Assembly: GCA_037367405.1 (NCBI GenBank) | Contig: JAZKJV010000389.1 | Span: 1,674,001-1,738,000, forward strand | Reading direction: 5' to 3' | DNA length: 64,000 bases | From: Ottelia alismoides | Lineage: Eukaryota; Streptophyta; Magnoliopsida; Alismatales; Hydrocharitaceae | Shown here: positions 11,752 to 23,400 of the stretch, piece by piece | How the letters are laid out: each line of letters opens with the position of its first letter | How positions within the stretch are numbered: the first letter of the stretch is position 1 | Position numbers and translations under genes: made by a program | The notes under the pieces: generated by a model | The model's database searches: none | Seen by the model: the letters and a program-made list of their open reading frames with translations, nothing else | Told to the model about the DNA's origin: nothing

Positions 11752-14454
11752 TTAAGGAACAATCCTTAAACCCATACTCATTACATGCTGGTCAAAAACC
11801 TTCTGTGTCAGAGGTTTGGTAAGAGGATCAGCAACGTTGTCGGCAGAGGCTACCTTGGTGATGATGATATCACCACGCTTTTGAATCTCCCGAATGATGT
11901 GGTATTTCCTTTCCACGTGCTTGCTCTTCTGATGCCATCTGGGTTCCTTCGTATGGGCAATGGCTCCCGTGTTATCGCAGAGTAGCAGGATGGGAGTATC
12001 AGAGGAAACTACGCTAAACTCCAGGATGAACTTGCGCAACCACACCGCCTCCTTTGCAGCATCCGATGCGACAATGTACTCGGCTTATGTTGTTGAATCT
12101 GCTGTAGTGTCTTGCTTCTTGCTTCTTCAGCTCACAACACCACCATTCAATAGGAATACAAACCCCGATGTCGACTTTCGATCATCAATATCCGATTGGA
12201 TGTCAGAATCCGTATATCCCAAGACTTGGAGATCACCATCTCCATAGACCAAGATGTAATTTTGCATCCGTCTTAGACATTTGAATATGTTCTTTACTGC
12301 ATTCCAATGTTTTTCTCCATAGCAGGATTGGTAATGACTTACCACTCCCACTGCATGGCAGATATCTGGCCTAGTACACATCATGGCATACATTAAGCTT
12401 CCTATAGCTGATGCATAAGGGCATCCAGCCATGGCTTTCTTTTCCTCAACAGTTTGAGGAGCCATTCCTTTAGACAAGTGGATACCATGTCTTAAGGGTA
12501 GGAATCCTTTCTTGAAACTATCTATACGGAATCGTTCAAGAATCTTCTTAATGTATACATGTTGTAACAATCCCAAAATCCTCTTTTCTCGATTTCTGAA
12601 CAACTTCAGGCCTAAGATGTAAGAGGCTTCTCCAAGATCTTTCATCTCAAAGGTATGGGATAACCAAATCTTTACACTGGTCATCATCCCTGTATCATTC
12701 CCAATGATAAGGATGTCATCTACTTAAAGCACAATGAACACAATGGCGCTCCCACTAAGCTTCTTGTACATACAAGGTTCATCAGGATTCTGCACAAAAT
12801 CATAACTCTTTATGGTTTCATCGAATCTGATTTTCCAGCTACGAGAAGCTTGTTTGAGCCCATGGATGGATTTCTTCAGCTTGCATACTTTGCCATCCTC
12901 AGTTATGAAGCCATGGGGCTGCTCCATATAGATTTCCTCCTCGGGGTATCCATTGAGGAAAGCCGTCTTGACGTCCATCTACCAGATGTCGTAGTCAAGA
13001 TATGCAGCTATAGCTAGCAGTGTCCTGATGGATTTAAGCATAGCCACAATAGAGAATGTCTCATCGTAGTCGATGCCTTCTCTCTGTGTGTAGCCCTTGG
13101 CTACGAGCCGTGTCTTGAAAGTCTCTACTTTCCCATCAAGTCCCCTCTTTCTCTTGAATACCCATTTACATCCAATGGGTTTTACCCCTTTAGGTGGATC
13201 CTCTAGGGTCCATACACCATTCTTATGCATGGAGTCAATTTCTGACTTCATTGCTAGCATCCATCTATCAATGTCATGATCTGCGAGTGCTTCATCGAAT
13301 GAAGATAGATCATTGTCAGTTTCACCTGACACATGGAATCCATACCTTTCATGTGGTACAACCACCCTCGAACTCCTTCGAAGAGGTATGGGTGTTTCAT
13401 CTTTATTTATCTCCTCAGTTTCTGGTTCAGGAAGCTCAGAATCCTCAAGGGATTCAATGAGTTCCTCTACTTTATTTTTATCTTGAATTTTAAGGAATTC
13501 ATTCTCTAGAAATTTCACATCTCTAGAAACAAAAACCTTTTGGGTCTCAGGGTCATAGAGTTGGTATCCAATACCATCTCTAACATACCCAATGAGGTAA
13601 CACTCACGAGAGCGAGATTCTAGCTTACTTGCGTCCACATTCTTCGCATGGACCAAGCAACCCCAAACCCTCAAGTGATTAACAGTAGGTTTGGTTCCAT
13701 ACCAGAGCTCATAAGGAGTCTTAGGTACAGATTTGCTAGGAATCTTATTCAGGATATATATTGCCGTCTCTACTGAATATCCCCAGAAACTAAGTGGTAA
13801 ATGTGCTTTGCTCGTCATTGAACAAACCATATTTATGATGGTCATGTTGCGTCCTTCAGCAACACCATTAAGTTGGGGAGTTCCAGGAGGAGTGGGATTG
13901 GAGACAATGCCATTCTCTTTAAGATATTCCTTGAATTCATATGAGAGGTACTCGCCACCTCGATCAGATCGAATCCGTTTAATCTTCCTATCGGTTTGGT
14001 TCTCAACCAAAGCATTGAATTCTTTGAACTTTTCAAAGGTTTCAGATTTATGACGTAATAGGAAGACAAACCCGTATCGTGAATTTTCATCAATAAATGT
14101 CAAATAATATTGATATCCATTTTGAGTCGCGGTACTGAAGGGACCACATACATCGGTATGTATTAGGTCAATAATACCTTCGTATCTTGTAACCTTGTTA
14201 CGGAAAGGCATCCTGTTCATTTTACCTTTAATGTAATGTTTGCAGGTAGGCAAAGGTTGAACTTTTAGAAAATCTAAAGGTCCATCCTTTATCAATCTAT
14301 TGATCTCATTAACAGATAAATGACCAAGCCTTTGATGCCAAATCTCATTCGAAAGATTTTCATCCTCCCTAGATCTTTTATGGTTTTTATTAGTGTTTGT
14401 AACATTCATAATACAATTATCAATGCATAATTCATAGAGTCCACCAGAAGTCAA
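11752..14454 (-). pseudogene. Region C pol: integrase, RT, RNase H
   Basis: One uninterrupted frame of about 900 codons broken only by four nonsense codons. Domains in order: pre-integrase motif ('IWHQRLGHLSVNEINRL'); integrase core ('VCGPFSTATQNGYQYY', 'RSDRGGEYLS', 'NGVAEGRN'); RT start ('CKWVFKRKRGLDGKVE', 'RLVAKGYTQREGIDYDETF'); RT middle ('LNGYPEEEIYMEQPHGF'); RT connection; and RNase H, ending with 'ADPLTKPLTQKVF'. The stops replace Gln after YDIW (12979), the Tyr of the catalytic YVDD (12724-12726), a Trp (12127-12129) and the Glu before AEYI (12085-12087). This is the best-preserved polyprotein in the window, but it is not functional. Confidence 0.9.
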
Positions 14455-14492
14455 AATATCATCCGCAATATATTTATCATAACGATTTATGA

Positions 14493-15068
14493 CTAATTTA
14501 TTACATAATAGGAATGAATATCACTTCTAACTAATTTAGATACAGATATCAAATTCTTTCTGACTTCGGGTACATTAAGATACTCTTTAAGTACTAGGAC
14601 TCTACCACTACATAATGATAGTCTACAATTCCCGACAGCAACAGCTGCAACACTTGCATCAGATCCCATCTGGATGACTATCTCCCCTTCTTCCAGATTT
14701 CTAGTTTCCTGAAACAAATGCAACAAATTGCATACATGAATAGAAGCACCGGAATCAACAACCCAACTTCCTTCTCCTCCAATGAGAAAACTGGTTTCAA
14801 TGATAAAAGTAGATTTCATACCTGTTGGGGCTTTACCTTTGTCGACCAACTTCAGGTATTCTGGGCAGTTACGCCTCCAGTGCCCGGGCTTCTTGCAGTG
14901 GTGACAGACGTCGGTTTTCTTCGACGCTATCAGTGTGGATGCCTTGGAAGATGAGCCAACACCTTGACCCTTCATCTTTCTCTTCTGGGCCGGGTCCTTC
15001 CAAGAACCTTGCTTCCGACCGCGCTTCCCTCTGACCTGTGCAACCATTGCACTGACCAGCAGGACCAT
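14493..15068 (-). pseudogene. Region C zinc knuckle and protease
   Basis: An open stretch with a basic end of gag ('RGKRGRKQGS'), a CCHC zinc knuckle ('CHHCKKPGHWRRNCPEYL'), the aspartic protease active site 'VVDSGASIHVCN', and the protease C-terminus leading to 'VPEVRKNLISVSKLVRS'. It is offset from gag upstream by a frameshift in the 'GPAG' region. It is offset from the integrase frame downstream by another frameshift between 14493 and 14454. Confidence 0.87.
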
Positions 15069-15661
15069 CTTTCTTTATTACGTCTTCAACAGACTTTAAT
15101 GCAGCAAGAAGTCCAACATTCTTCAATTCCAGTTTGTTCATGTGAAATGAAACCACATAGTTATTGAAAGACTTGGGCAAAGACAACAGAATGAAATCAG
15201 ATTCCATGTCTGCATCCATGGTTGCCCCAAGAGTATCCAGCTCCGACAAGTACCCAAACATTTTAATTACATGTTCACGGACCGTAGTTCCTTCCTGCAT
15301 TTTTGCAGCGAACGGGTTCTTTCATAACATTGTATCGCTGGGTGCGGTGAATGTCACCAAACATATCTTTTGGATTCTATATAATTTCCTGGCATGTGCT
15401 CATCTCCACATGTTGCTGCAGAAGAACATTAGAGAGAGAACCCATGATATAACATCTAGCCAATACATGATCTTCATCATACTTGTCATTGTATGCCTTC
15501 TCTTCCTTCGATTTGTGGCTTTCATGCTTGTCTTCTGAGAGCACATAACTTATGCGCTCAACGGAGAGAACAAGCTCCAAATTACGGATCCAATACGAGT
15601 AATTCGGTCCGATGAACCGGTTGACCTCCAGAAGCCTGCTTAGTGGGTTCATGGACTTCAT
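14869..15661 (-). pseudogene. Region C gag (broken)
   Basis: Copia capsid in two frames. 15377-15661 starts at the shared 'MKSMNPLSR' and carries the 'YSYWIRNLELVLSVERISY' block. 14869-15300 carries 'REHVIKMFGYLSELDTLG' and 'LSLPKSFNNYVVSFHMNK'. A break lies between 15300 and 15377. The last part of the second frame overlaps the zinc-knuckle frame because of a frameshift, not as a real overlap. Confidence 0.85.
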
Positions 15662-16074
15662 TTTCTTAAATTAAGAATGCACTATATAAGAACATATAAT
15701 CGTACAATCAATTTATGATATTTGATTAACACATTTTAAATGAAATTAGTCTTACTCTATCAACTATGAAAGTGTATTCCCTTAATCACTTTCAAAGTAA
15801 GAGATATACTTACCGCTATATCTCAAGCAAGAACTGGGATCTCCTCTTTATCTTTGTCACATCCCAATAATATGAGAATCTGCAACTCCAATAAAGAGAA
15901 GCGGGAACACATTCCACCTTCCAAGTCTAACTCGTATTTCCCAATTCGGTCTTTAACACCCGGGCCCACCACCCCTAAGGTGATGTTGACCCATCGTTAA
16001 TTGAACCAACCGTCAACAGTAATAGTACTCGCTATGCGCAATCCAATATCGCCCCAATAATATGAGGATCCGAT

Positions 16075-16612
16075 ATGCATACGGCCTTACTATTTCGAGA
16101 AGCAAAGAGCCCGATCCAGATGCGCTTGCATATAGGAGTTGTCACTTCGTACAGGCGTCTCCTATATGCAATCCCTGCCGACGGAAACCCTTCGCCTTGA
16201 CGGGAGACCATGGATGTCACTTATGTGATCCTCCACCTCTTATTCAAATTTTAATCAATTATCATGAATCATATTCATATAATTAATTCTTTCAAGGGAA
16301 ATAATAACTCTATTCATAATAGAGTGTATCAATTGGACATAATTAATTCAATCATATTAAATTAATTATCAATCCAATTCAATCAACAAACTTGATTGTT
16401 TTTACTTGAATATATATATATATATATATATATGGTATTATCTCAAAATATGTATTAATTCGAATTTTAATAATTAGGGAAATACATCATGATCTCTCAG
16501 GCATCATTCCTTCCCTACCCATTTTCATGACCAATACCGGCGGGAGTGGGACGGACTGCAACTGGTGCGGCCCGCTACCCCAGCGATCCCCGACTAGACA
16601 CCATATCCGCCT
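16075..16612. other. Extra leader block absent from region A
   Basis: About 540 bp present in C but not in A. In both, the flanks align ('gatccgatat' on the left, 'gggaaaaaata' on the right). It holds an 11-bp inverted repeat (16128-16138 and 16159-16169, GCATATAGGAG and its complement, 20-base loop) and an AT microsatellite. I recognise no family. It could be an insertion in C or a deletion in A. The old copy near 24040 continues straight into 'attgggg' as A does, which favours insertion. Confidence 0.55.
16410..16433. repeat. AT microsatellite
   Basis: An uninterrupted run of about twelve AT/TA units inside the extra leader block of region C. Confidence 0.9.
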
Positions 16613-17239
16613 CGGGAAAAAATAATACCGAGTCAATCACTTTGTACTTGAGATTATCATTGGTCCTTCAACCGAAATTATACCATGTAGTAATAATTAA
16701 AACATTTTTTATTATAAGAAAATGTGCTAGACAAATTCTCAACCTTATTCAGGCAAGGAGTAGATGATTGTGTTTCCAATTATGATCTAGATCAAATCTA
16801 ATCAATTTATTGATTGAGGCCAAGTCAATTAAGGAAATAATCATCATTAAATATTTCTCAAATATTTTCTATAATTATTTCATGAAATTAATAATTAATT
16901 TCATTAATTGACAATCACATGGTTCTTGATTAGGACTGTAATTTCAGCAGTGACCCCTGCTTACTAAAATTAACATATCTCAATCAATTTAAATCCAAAT
17001 TAGACAAAATCAAATTTTGAAGATTGCTAATTTGATGTAGGAAAGAACCTAAGTGATATTTCACTTATTTTGAGGCAGATCAAAAAAGTAATTAACTCAT
17101 TAATCATGTTAAGATTTGCAGTTCCCGCAATAGTGAATACATGTTCATTAAAACAACCATATCTCGAGCAAACGAAATCCAAATTACGTAAACTCAGATC
17201 CTATGGTTTGCTTATTTAATGGGGAACAAAAACCAAGTG

Positions 17240-17752
17240 AAGGAAGCAATGGTGTAGGAATTGAGGTGGAGATTGGTGTCGATAACATTCATAAGAGAGA
17301 TTCTTTTAGATACTTGGGATATATTTTGCAACATGATGGAGAAATTGACGGAGATGTTACTAATAGAATAAATGCAGGTTGGCTAAAGTGGAGAAGAACC
17401 TCGATTATTCTCTGTGATAAGAAAATTCCTTTGAAAATCAAAGGAAAGTTTTACAAAGCAGTCATGAGAACTGCTATCTCACCTCTCCTTATATATATTT
17501 TCTTTCTTGTATTTCCCTTCCTCTCAGTGATTCCTATCACTCGTCCTGGATTCATATCCTTTCATTTTATGGCTATTCTTAGGATGACCAGACCATAAGT
17601 ATTGGAGGGTGGGGTGGGAGAGTGACCCGAGTCTCTTCACTGTTCTCTTTATATTCTCTACGTCTCATGGGTTCTCATACACACTCATGTCCTAGACTTA
17701 GGCTGACCAGAGCCTAAGTATAGGGGGGGACCGATGCTCAAAAATGGCCGAA
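17240..17752 (+). mobile_element. Inserted block with LINE RT fragment
   Basis: About 510 bp that replace roughly 34 bp of the region A leader. The first half encodes, on the plus strand (about 17240-17490), the C-terminal part of a plant non-LTR (LINE) reverse transcriptase: 'FRYLGYILQHDGEIDGDV' then 'AGWLKWRR', 'LCDKKIPLKIKGKFYKAV' and 'MRTAISP'. This closely follows the pattern common to plant LINE ORF2 ends. The frame is closed soon after. The second half contains two hairpin motifs (17578-17608 and 17697-17730) like those in the Gypsy 3' regions. The block runs opposite to the Copia element and is a fragment. Confidence 0.75.
17697..17730 (+). other. PPT-like hairpin in the Copia leader
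   Basis: An 8-bp perfect stem (CTTAGGCT, loop gaccag, AGCCTAAG) followed directly by 'tataggggggga'. The 3' arm and G-run match the CCTAAGTATAGGGGG motif repeated in Gypsy elements D and E. A weaker copy lies about 120 bp upstream. Confidence 0.6.
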
Positions 17753-17863
17753 GTTATTCACTAAACAGATGTGCGAAAATCAAATGCGACAAAAACTTTT
17801 GCAACCTTAACGAACCCAAGTCGTCCTAGATTTGCGAATCGCATTCAAAACCTTCGACCTAAG

Positions 17864-17875
17864 ACTCTAATACCA
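17864..17875 (-). promoter_or_regulatory. Decayed primer-binding site of region C
   Basis: The minus strand reads TGGTATTAGAGT, the tRNA-Met site with two C-to-T changes. It lies two bases from LTR 3, as in region A. Confidence 0.8.
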
Positions 17876-17877
17876 CT

Positions 17878-20398
17878 TGAAGGATATGGAAAAATCCTCA
17901 AGCACATCACGGAAGCGTGAGCGTCGTATCAAATATGACGAAGAGTGACTAGTCGTACTAGTTGTTCTATGCAGCAGAATTTAAAATTTTTTCATGCAAT
18001 GAAACCACATGATCCAAGAATGATTCTCGGATCGTTTTATATATAACCACAACAAGTATAAAGGAATACCTCTTGAAGCATGGTTGATCGAGTCTCTATG
18101 AAAAGATACCTCCTGTCTCAAATCCGATCGTCGGAGAATAAGCTTGCGAGCATGGGGATGAATCGTGTGATCCTCGCAATCCAATGAGTTGATCCAAGCA
18201 CAGGGAACTCCTGATCTCATCGTACGAGATCGAACGTCTTCTTCGCGAGCGTAGAACTCCAAGAAGACGGAGAACCGAAGAACGTCGAAGCGGCGACGCA
18301 GTGGCGAGGGCGTTGACGGCCTCCTCCTATAGGGTTTGGTGGACGACCACCAAGGAGAGAGGGAGAGAGAGAGTTGACGTGTGGGAGAGAAAGAGAGAGA
18401 GATGTGCTTCAAAAGCATAGCCTTAGAGAGCATGGTATGCCTCTCTATTTCTAGGGTTTTAGGATCCATGGATCTCAATCCATGGGATATATAAAATCAA
18501 TGGATGAGCATGATTTATGTCTAATCCAATGGTCAAGATTGTTGTTGGAAAAAACCAACAACTTAAGATTTAATTTAGATCAAATATATTTGACAAATCA
18601 AATATACATCAATCCTAAAATTAAACTAATCAAATAAGGATACAATCAACATGGAGATTACATCTCCCATGTTAACATGGTGGACGACCACCAATTCCAT
18701 ATAGGACTTGGTAGTCGTCCACATGTTTCCATGTGGAGGCAATCTCATGAGATTTCATGAGATTGCATATCTCCATGAAAATCTCCATTATTTAATCCAA
18801 CAACTTTTGTTGTGATTTATTCTCAAAAAATAATTCATAATTAATTTTAAGAATATTGCAATCTTACCATTAGAAATGTGTGAATCACATTCACAACCCA
18901 AAACAAAATATAATTTACATTTTCAATTAATTACACAATGTGCATCCAATACACATATTAATTAATTAACAAATATAAATTATAATTAGCTTTCTCTAAT
19001 ACATTATAAATCACATTTATATTATATTATGAATAATTGGATATTGCTTTCCACATTATTCTTATCCACAATAATTAAATCACATTTATTTATATTGGAT
19101 AGTTTCCACACATATTAAGATAATTAAATCACATTTAATTATGAATTTCTTAATGCTTAGATCTATGGAATTATTCTTGAACCCTTTCAAGAATAATGCG
19201 ATTTCTCCACAGATACTTGGAGATAAGGACATGACAATTGTATTGTTCCACGTATAGAGACTTGGATATTGAGATTACATCTCAAATCCATATCCCATGG
19301 ACCTCCCATAGATGCTTGATTAAATCAAGGTCGTAAACCTATCTTCTCATTACATCTGAATCTCATTCAGATCAATGTCCAATACATGGACTAAGATTAG
19401 GTCACTTATCTACTGAGAGTAGTCACTAAAATCCAGACCTGTTTCATCACTCCCTCGGAATGGAAGCGTCATGGTTATACAATCGTTTATGATCATATCA
19501 CCCTCGGGTATTCCCAACACCTGTACATCCTTCATACTGGAAGACCTATGATCATCCTAAAGATATAGATCACTTTTATACTGTCATCTTCAGGGCTTGA
19601 TCACTAAGTTTCTCATTCTTGATCATTGGGATTTTGGTATAGATCATATGCTTTCGCAAAGCATATATCTTACCTTAAAATTCATGTCATGCTTCCAAAG
19701 CATGACGACCATGCATGGAATTTGATCAGTCCCAATACCTCATGAGTGAGCTCATGTCTCTCAGTTCATAAGTGAATGATCCTTTTGAGAGATCATATTA
19801 CTCATATGTCCTTACATGCACACCAGCTTGCCGGTGTATAGACCTTGGTTAGGTCATCAACCTATTGGTCTGCCAAATGTACATACTCAGATATATATCA
19901 ACACGTCTGTCTCTGGTCAGAGGATGCATGCCTATGTTGTGACAGCATTCAACATTGGTCTTTGGTTATCTCGATCTCATCAAGTCAACCCATTGACTCA
20001 ACTAATCTGACACCTCTGAATCACTATTCCCATGCAGAGGACCTGCATCAAGAGGTCAGTTAGATATCAACCTAATGAGCAAGGATTGCCATCTCCTACT
20101 CAGGCTAGAGATCATCACTTAACAATCATTTTATGATGCTTGATGAGTCCTTTATCTAACTCCTTAGATATTTATCTAATCATCAGCCTCTATGATTCAA
20201 TCAATGAATCAACAACTGTATGATTGTTAAGTTAGCCATGGTACATAACCCTTATTGTACAGATGGACTTTATAGTGCATTCATGCAATCAATCTCAGAA
20301 AAGGGAGTGAAACATAATCAACAACTTTTATTGACAAATCATTTATTACAATAACATTTATTGCAGGAATGGTTCGCCTCGGGCTCACATTGCTAACA
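17878..20398 (-). repeat. Copia array LTR 3 (right)
   Basis: Complete LTR, 2521 bp, starting TGAAGGATATGG and ending 'gctaaca', the only one of the three with an intact terminal CA. It is followed directly by the target duplication tcatg. The TATA position is mutated. The 73-codon frame near the U5 end is open here too and longer (17981-18478) because downstream stops are absent. Confidence 0.88.
18446..18453 (-). promoter_or_regulatory. LTR 3 TATA box, mutated
   Basis: The minus strand reads TAGAAATA at the site where LTR 1 has TATAAATA. As the 5' LTR of region C, this copy probably lacks promoter activity. Confidence 0.45.
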
Positions 20399-20403
20399 TC
20401 ATG
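20399..20403. repeat. Right target-site duplication (tcatg)
   Basis: Matches 1546-1550 exactly. Beyond it the old element B resumes. Confidence 0.85.
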
Positions 20404-23400
20404 CAGCTTTGACATGCACATCTTCAACTCTTTGAGGCGTTATCCCTTTAGATAGGTCAGTACCATATCATCTTAAGGAAAAAAAGAAGCCTTTCTTAGA
20501 GTTTTCTAAGAATGGAATATGTCCAAGGTGTGCCTTTAATGTGACAGTCCCAATACCCTCTTCTCATTGCTTCTAAATAACTTCAAAACTAAGATCTAAG
20601 AGGTATCCTTGCAATCTCATCTCAAGGTATGGAACAACCAAGTTATAAAACACTTATTATCATCCACATATCATTGCAAATGATTAGGATATTATATACA
20701 TTTAGCATGATAACACAATGGTACTCCCACTAAGCTTCACACGGTTCATCAAGATTCTATCTGAAATCATAACATTTAAAATTTCATCAAATCCAATATT
20801 CCTACTACCAGAAGCTTATTTGAGTCCATAGATGGATTAATTAAGCTTGCACACCTTGCTTTCCTCAACTATGAAGCTCTGGGGCTACTTCATGTGAATA
20901 TCCTCGGAGAGTTATTCATAGAATAATGCAATCTTAACTCACATCTTGAAGATGTCATAGTCAAGTTGTATAGCTAAAGTTAGCAATATTTTGATGGGTT
21001 CAAGCAAGGTTATTGAAGAGCAGGTCTCAATGCAAGCGATGTCCTCTTTTCGGTGTGTAGCTAAAGGCTGTGAGCTGTGCTTTGAAGGACTCTACCTTCT
21101 CATCAGGTTCCCTCTTTCTCTAGAAGATCCATTTACACCTTAACGGATCTTACCCATATAGGTGGATCCTCGAGGGTCCATATACAACATTTGCATATGA
21201 AGTCTACTTTAGACTTTATTGCTAACATCCATCTTTCCATGTCATGATCTTCGAAAGCTTCATCACATGAAGTAAGATCATTATCAGACTTAACTAACAC
21301 ATGGAATCTATCTTCAAACTCATTTGAAGAGGTATGAATGTTTCATCTTTAATTGTCCTTTTAGTTTCCGATTTTAGAGGCCTCATTATCTTCTCAAGAT
21401 TAAATGAGTTCCTTCACTTCATTTTCATCTTGATTCTCAAGAGAGTCATCCTCTAAGAATCACATCCTTAAATATGAGATCTTTTAAGAATCTCAAGGTC
21501 ATAAAGTAGGTATCTAATACCATCCTTTATTTTCCTAATGAAGTAGCACTCTATGGTGCCATATTCCAGCCTAATTGCATCCATAACATGGTTATGGACC
21601 AAGCAACCCAAAATCCTCAAGTGTCTAACACTAGACTACGTTACAAACCATATCTTATGAGGATGTTCATGTTTACATTCACATGGAATCCTATTGTAGT
21701 CTCTACTGCATATATACCTTGGAAACTAAGAGATAATTATGCTAAGATTTATCATTGATCAAATCATGTCACGCATGATACAATTGTATCTCCCTACAAC
21801 TCTATTAAGTCAAGGTGTCTTAGGAGGAGTGAGATAGAAATGATATTCATATCTCCATAAGGTATTCCTTGAATTCATCTAATAGGTATGAGCTACATAG
21901 GTTAGATCAAATTCATTCCATCTTCCTTCAAACTTTGGTTCTAAACCAACATTGTGAAATTTTTGAACATTTCAAAGATTTCTAAGGTGAAGGGAAGAAA
22001 ACTCATATCACAAATAATCATCAATGGATATCACATTTCATTAATGTTACTTTGATATAGATTAACCACATACATCAATATGTAAAAGATCTTGAACACC
22101 TTGGCATCTAACACCATACCCAAAGAAGGGTGCATTGAACATTTTCTACTTTTGAATACAATATTCACAAGTATGTAAGATTTGAAATTTCAGACATTCT
22201 AAAGCTTCATCTCTTACTAGTCCATTGATCTCATCAATAGGCATATATCCAAGGTTTGATCACAGATCATTGTCAAATGATCTTCATCCTCCTGTTGATC
22301 TTTAAAGGTTTAATTTTCAGTATTAGAAATGTTAATGAACCACTCATTAATTTTCTAATTTAGTAGAGTCCTCCAGATGTTAGATTACTTTCTGAAATAT
22401 ATCCATCATAACCCTTTATGATAGGTTTATTCCATAATTCTTGTTTATTACAAACATTTAGAAATATACAATGAGTGTATTCTTATATCTAGGTCGTAGA
22501 GACATTCTCTAAGACTAAAGGCTCTCCCACTAAAAATATGAAGTCTATTTATCCAATAGAGGTTATTGCAACAATTGCATCAACATACATGTGGATGACT
22601 ATTAAACCTCAAGAATAGCCTTCTAATATATATGCGACCAATTGTAAGTGTTATTAGAAGAATGAGATACCATTATTAGACTTTTAATCTTATTCAATAA
22701 GAAAATCAATTTCAATGATTAAATGTAGATTATTTTGATGCACTATTTGGGTCCTTCTCTAAGGATCCAAGATAGACTTGATAGTCATACTATCAACACA
22801 TCAGCTTGTTGCAGTATTTACATTTATCCAACTATTTGGATGTCATATGAAAGTTACAGAAGTACAGTCAACTCTTTGACTTTCCATCTAACTTGGGTCC
22901 GACCCATACTTCCACTGTGCTCCCTTCATCTATAAACAACCATTGTATAAGATAAAGGATCCCTTATGTTGAATTCGAAAAAATGTCAATATAAGAGTAC
23001 TTCAAAATTTATACATGCTTCATTTAATTCATACAATATGAATATTATGAAGCTTCATGAATGACTTGAGTATAGATAGTAGAATGATGACAATCATAAT
23101 ATCTACATAAATCTTAACTCTTAAAGACTTAGGTTCAGGTAGATACTCAAACATTTTGAATACATCATCTCTTATAGAGCTACCATTCTGCATAATACAG
23201 TGAACCACGTCATTCATGATTAAATGTCGAGAGCACATATGTATGCCACAACATCTTCTTAGATTTTATAAGGATTATTCTACAATTGCGATCATCATCG
23301 ACATGTCACTTCCAAAGTACATTCGATGAGAGGTCAAGACTATAGAGACATACAAACCCTAGGGTTGTAGTCCTATTGTATATTTAATTGTCATTCTTCA

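Larger units (their letters stand above)
15662..17863 (-). other. Untranslated leader of region C
   Basis: Aligns with the region A leader but is about 1 kb longer because of two extra blocks, at about 16075-16612 and 17240-17752. Apart from the LINE fragment inside the second block, no coding is supported. Confidence 0.7.
1551..20398 (-). mobile_element. Tandem Copia array (LTR-A-LTR-C-LTR)
   Basis: An 18.8-kb unit made of three LTRs (2526, 2529 and 2521 bp) alternating with two internal regions (5122 and 6150 bp), all in minus orientation. Each internal region has its own primer-binding site next to the LTR on its right and its own polypurine tract next to the LTR on its left. The outer ends are TG...CA and are flanked by the same 5-bp duplication, so the whole unit behaves as one insertion into the older element B. 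Likely origins are unequal recombination at one original insertion, or integration of a concatemer. Both gag-pol regions are broken, so the array is not autonomous. Confidence 0.85.

Noticed and set aside
15164..15538. 124-codon plus-strand ORF
   Set aside because: Antisense shadow of region C gag.
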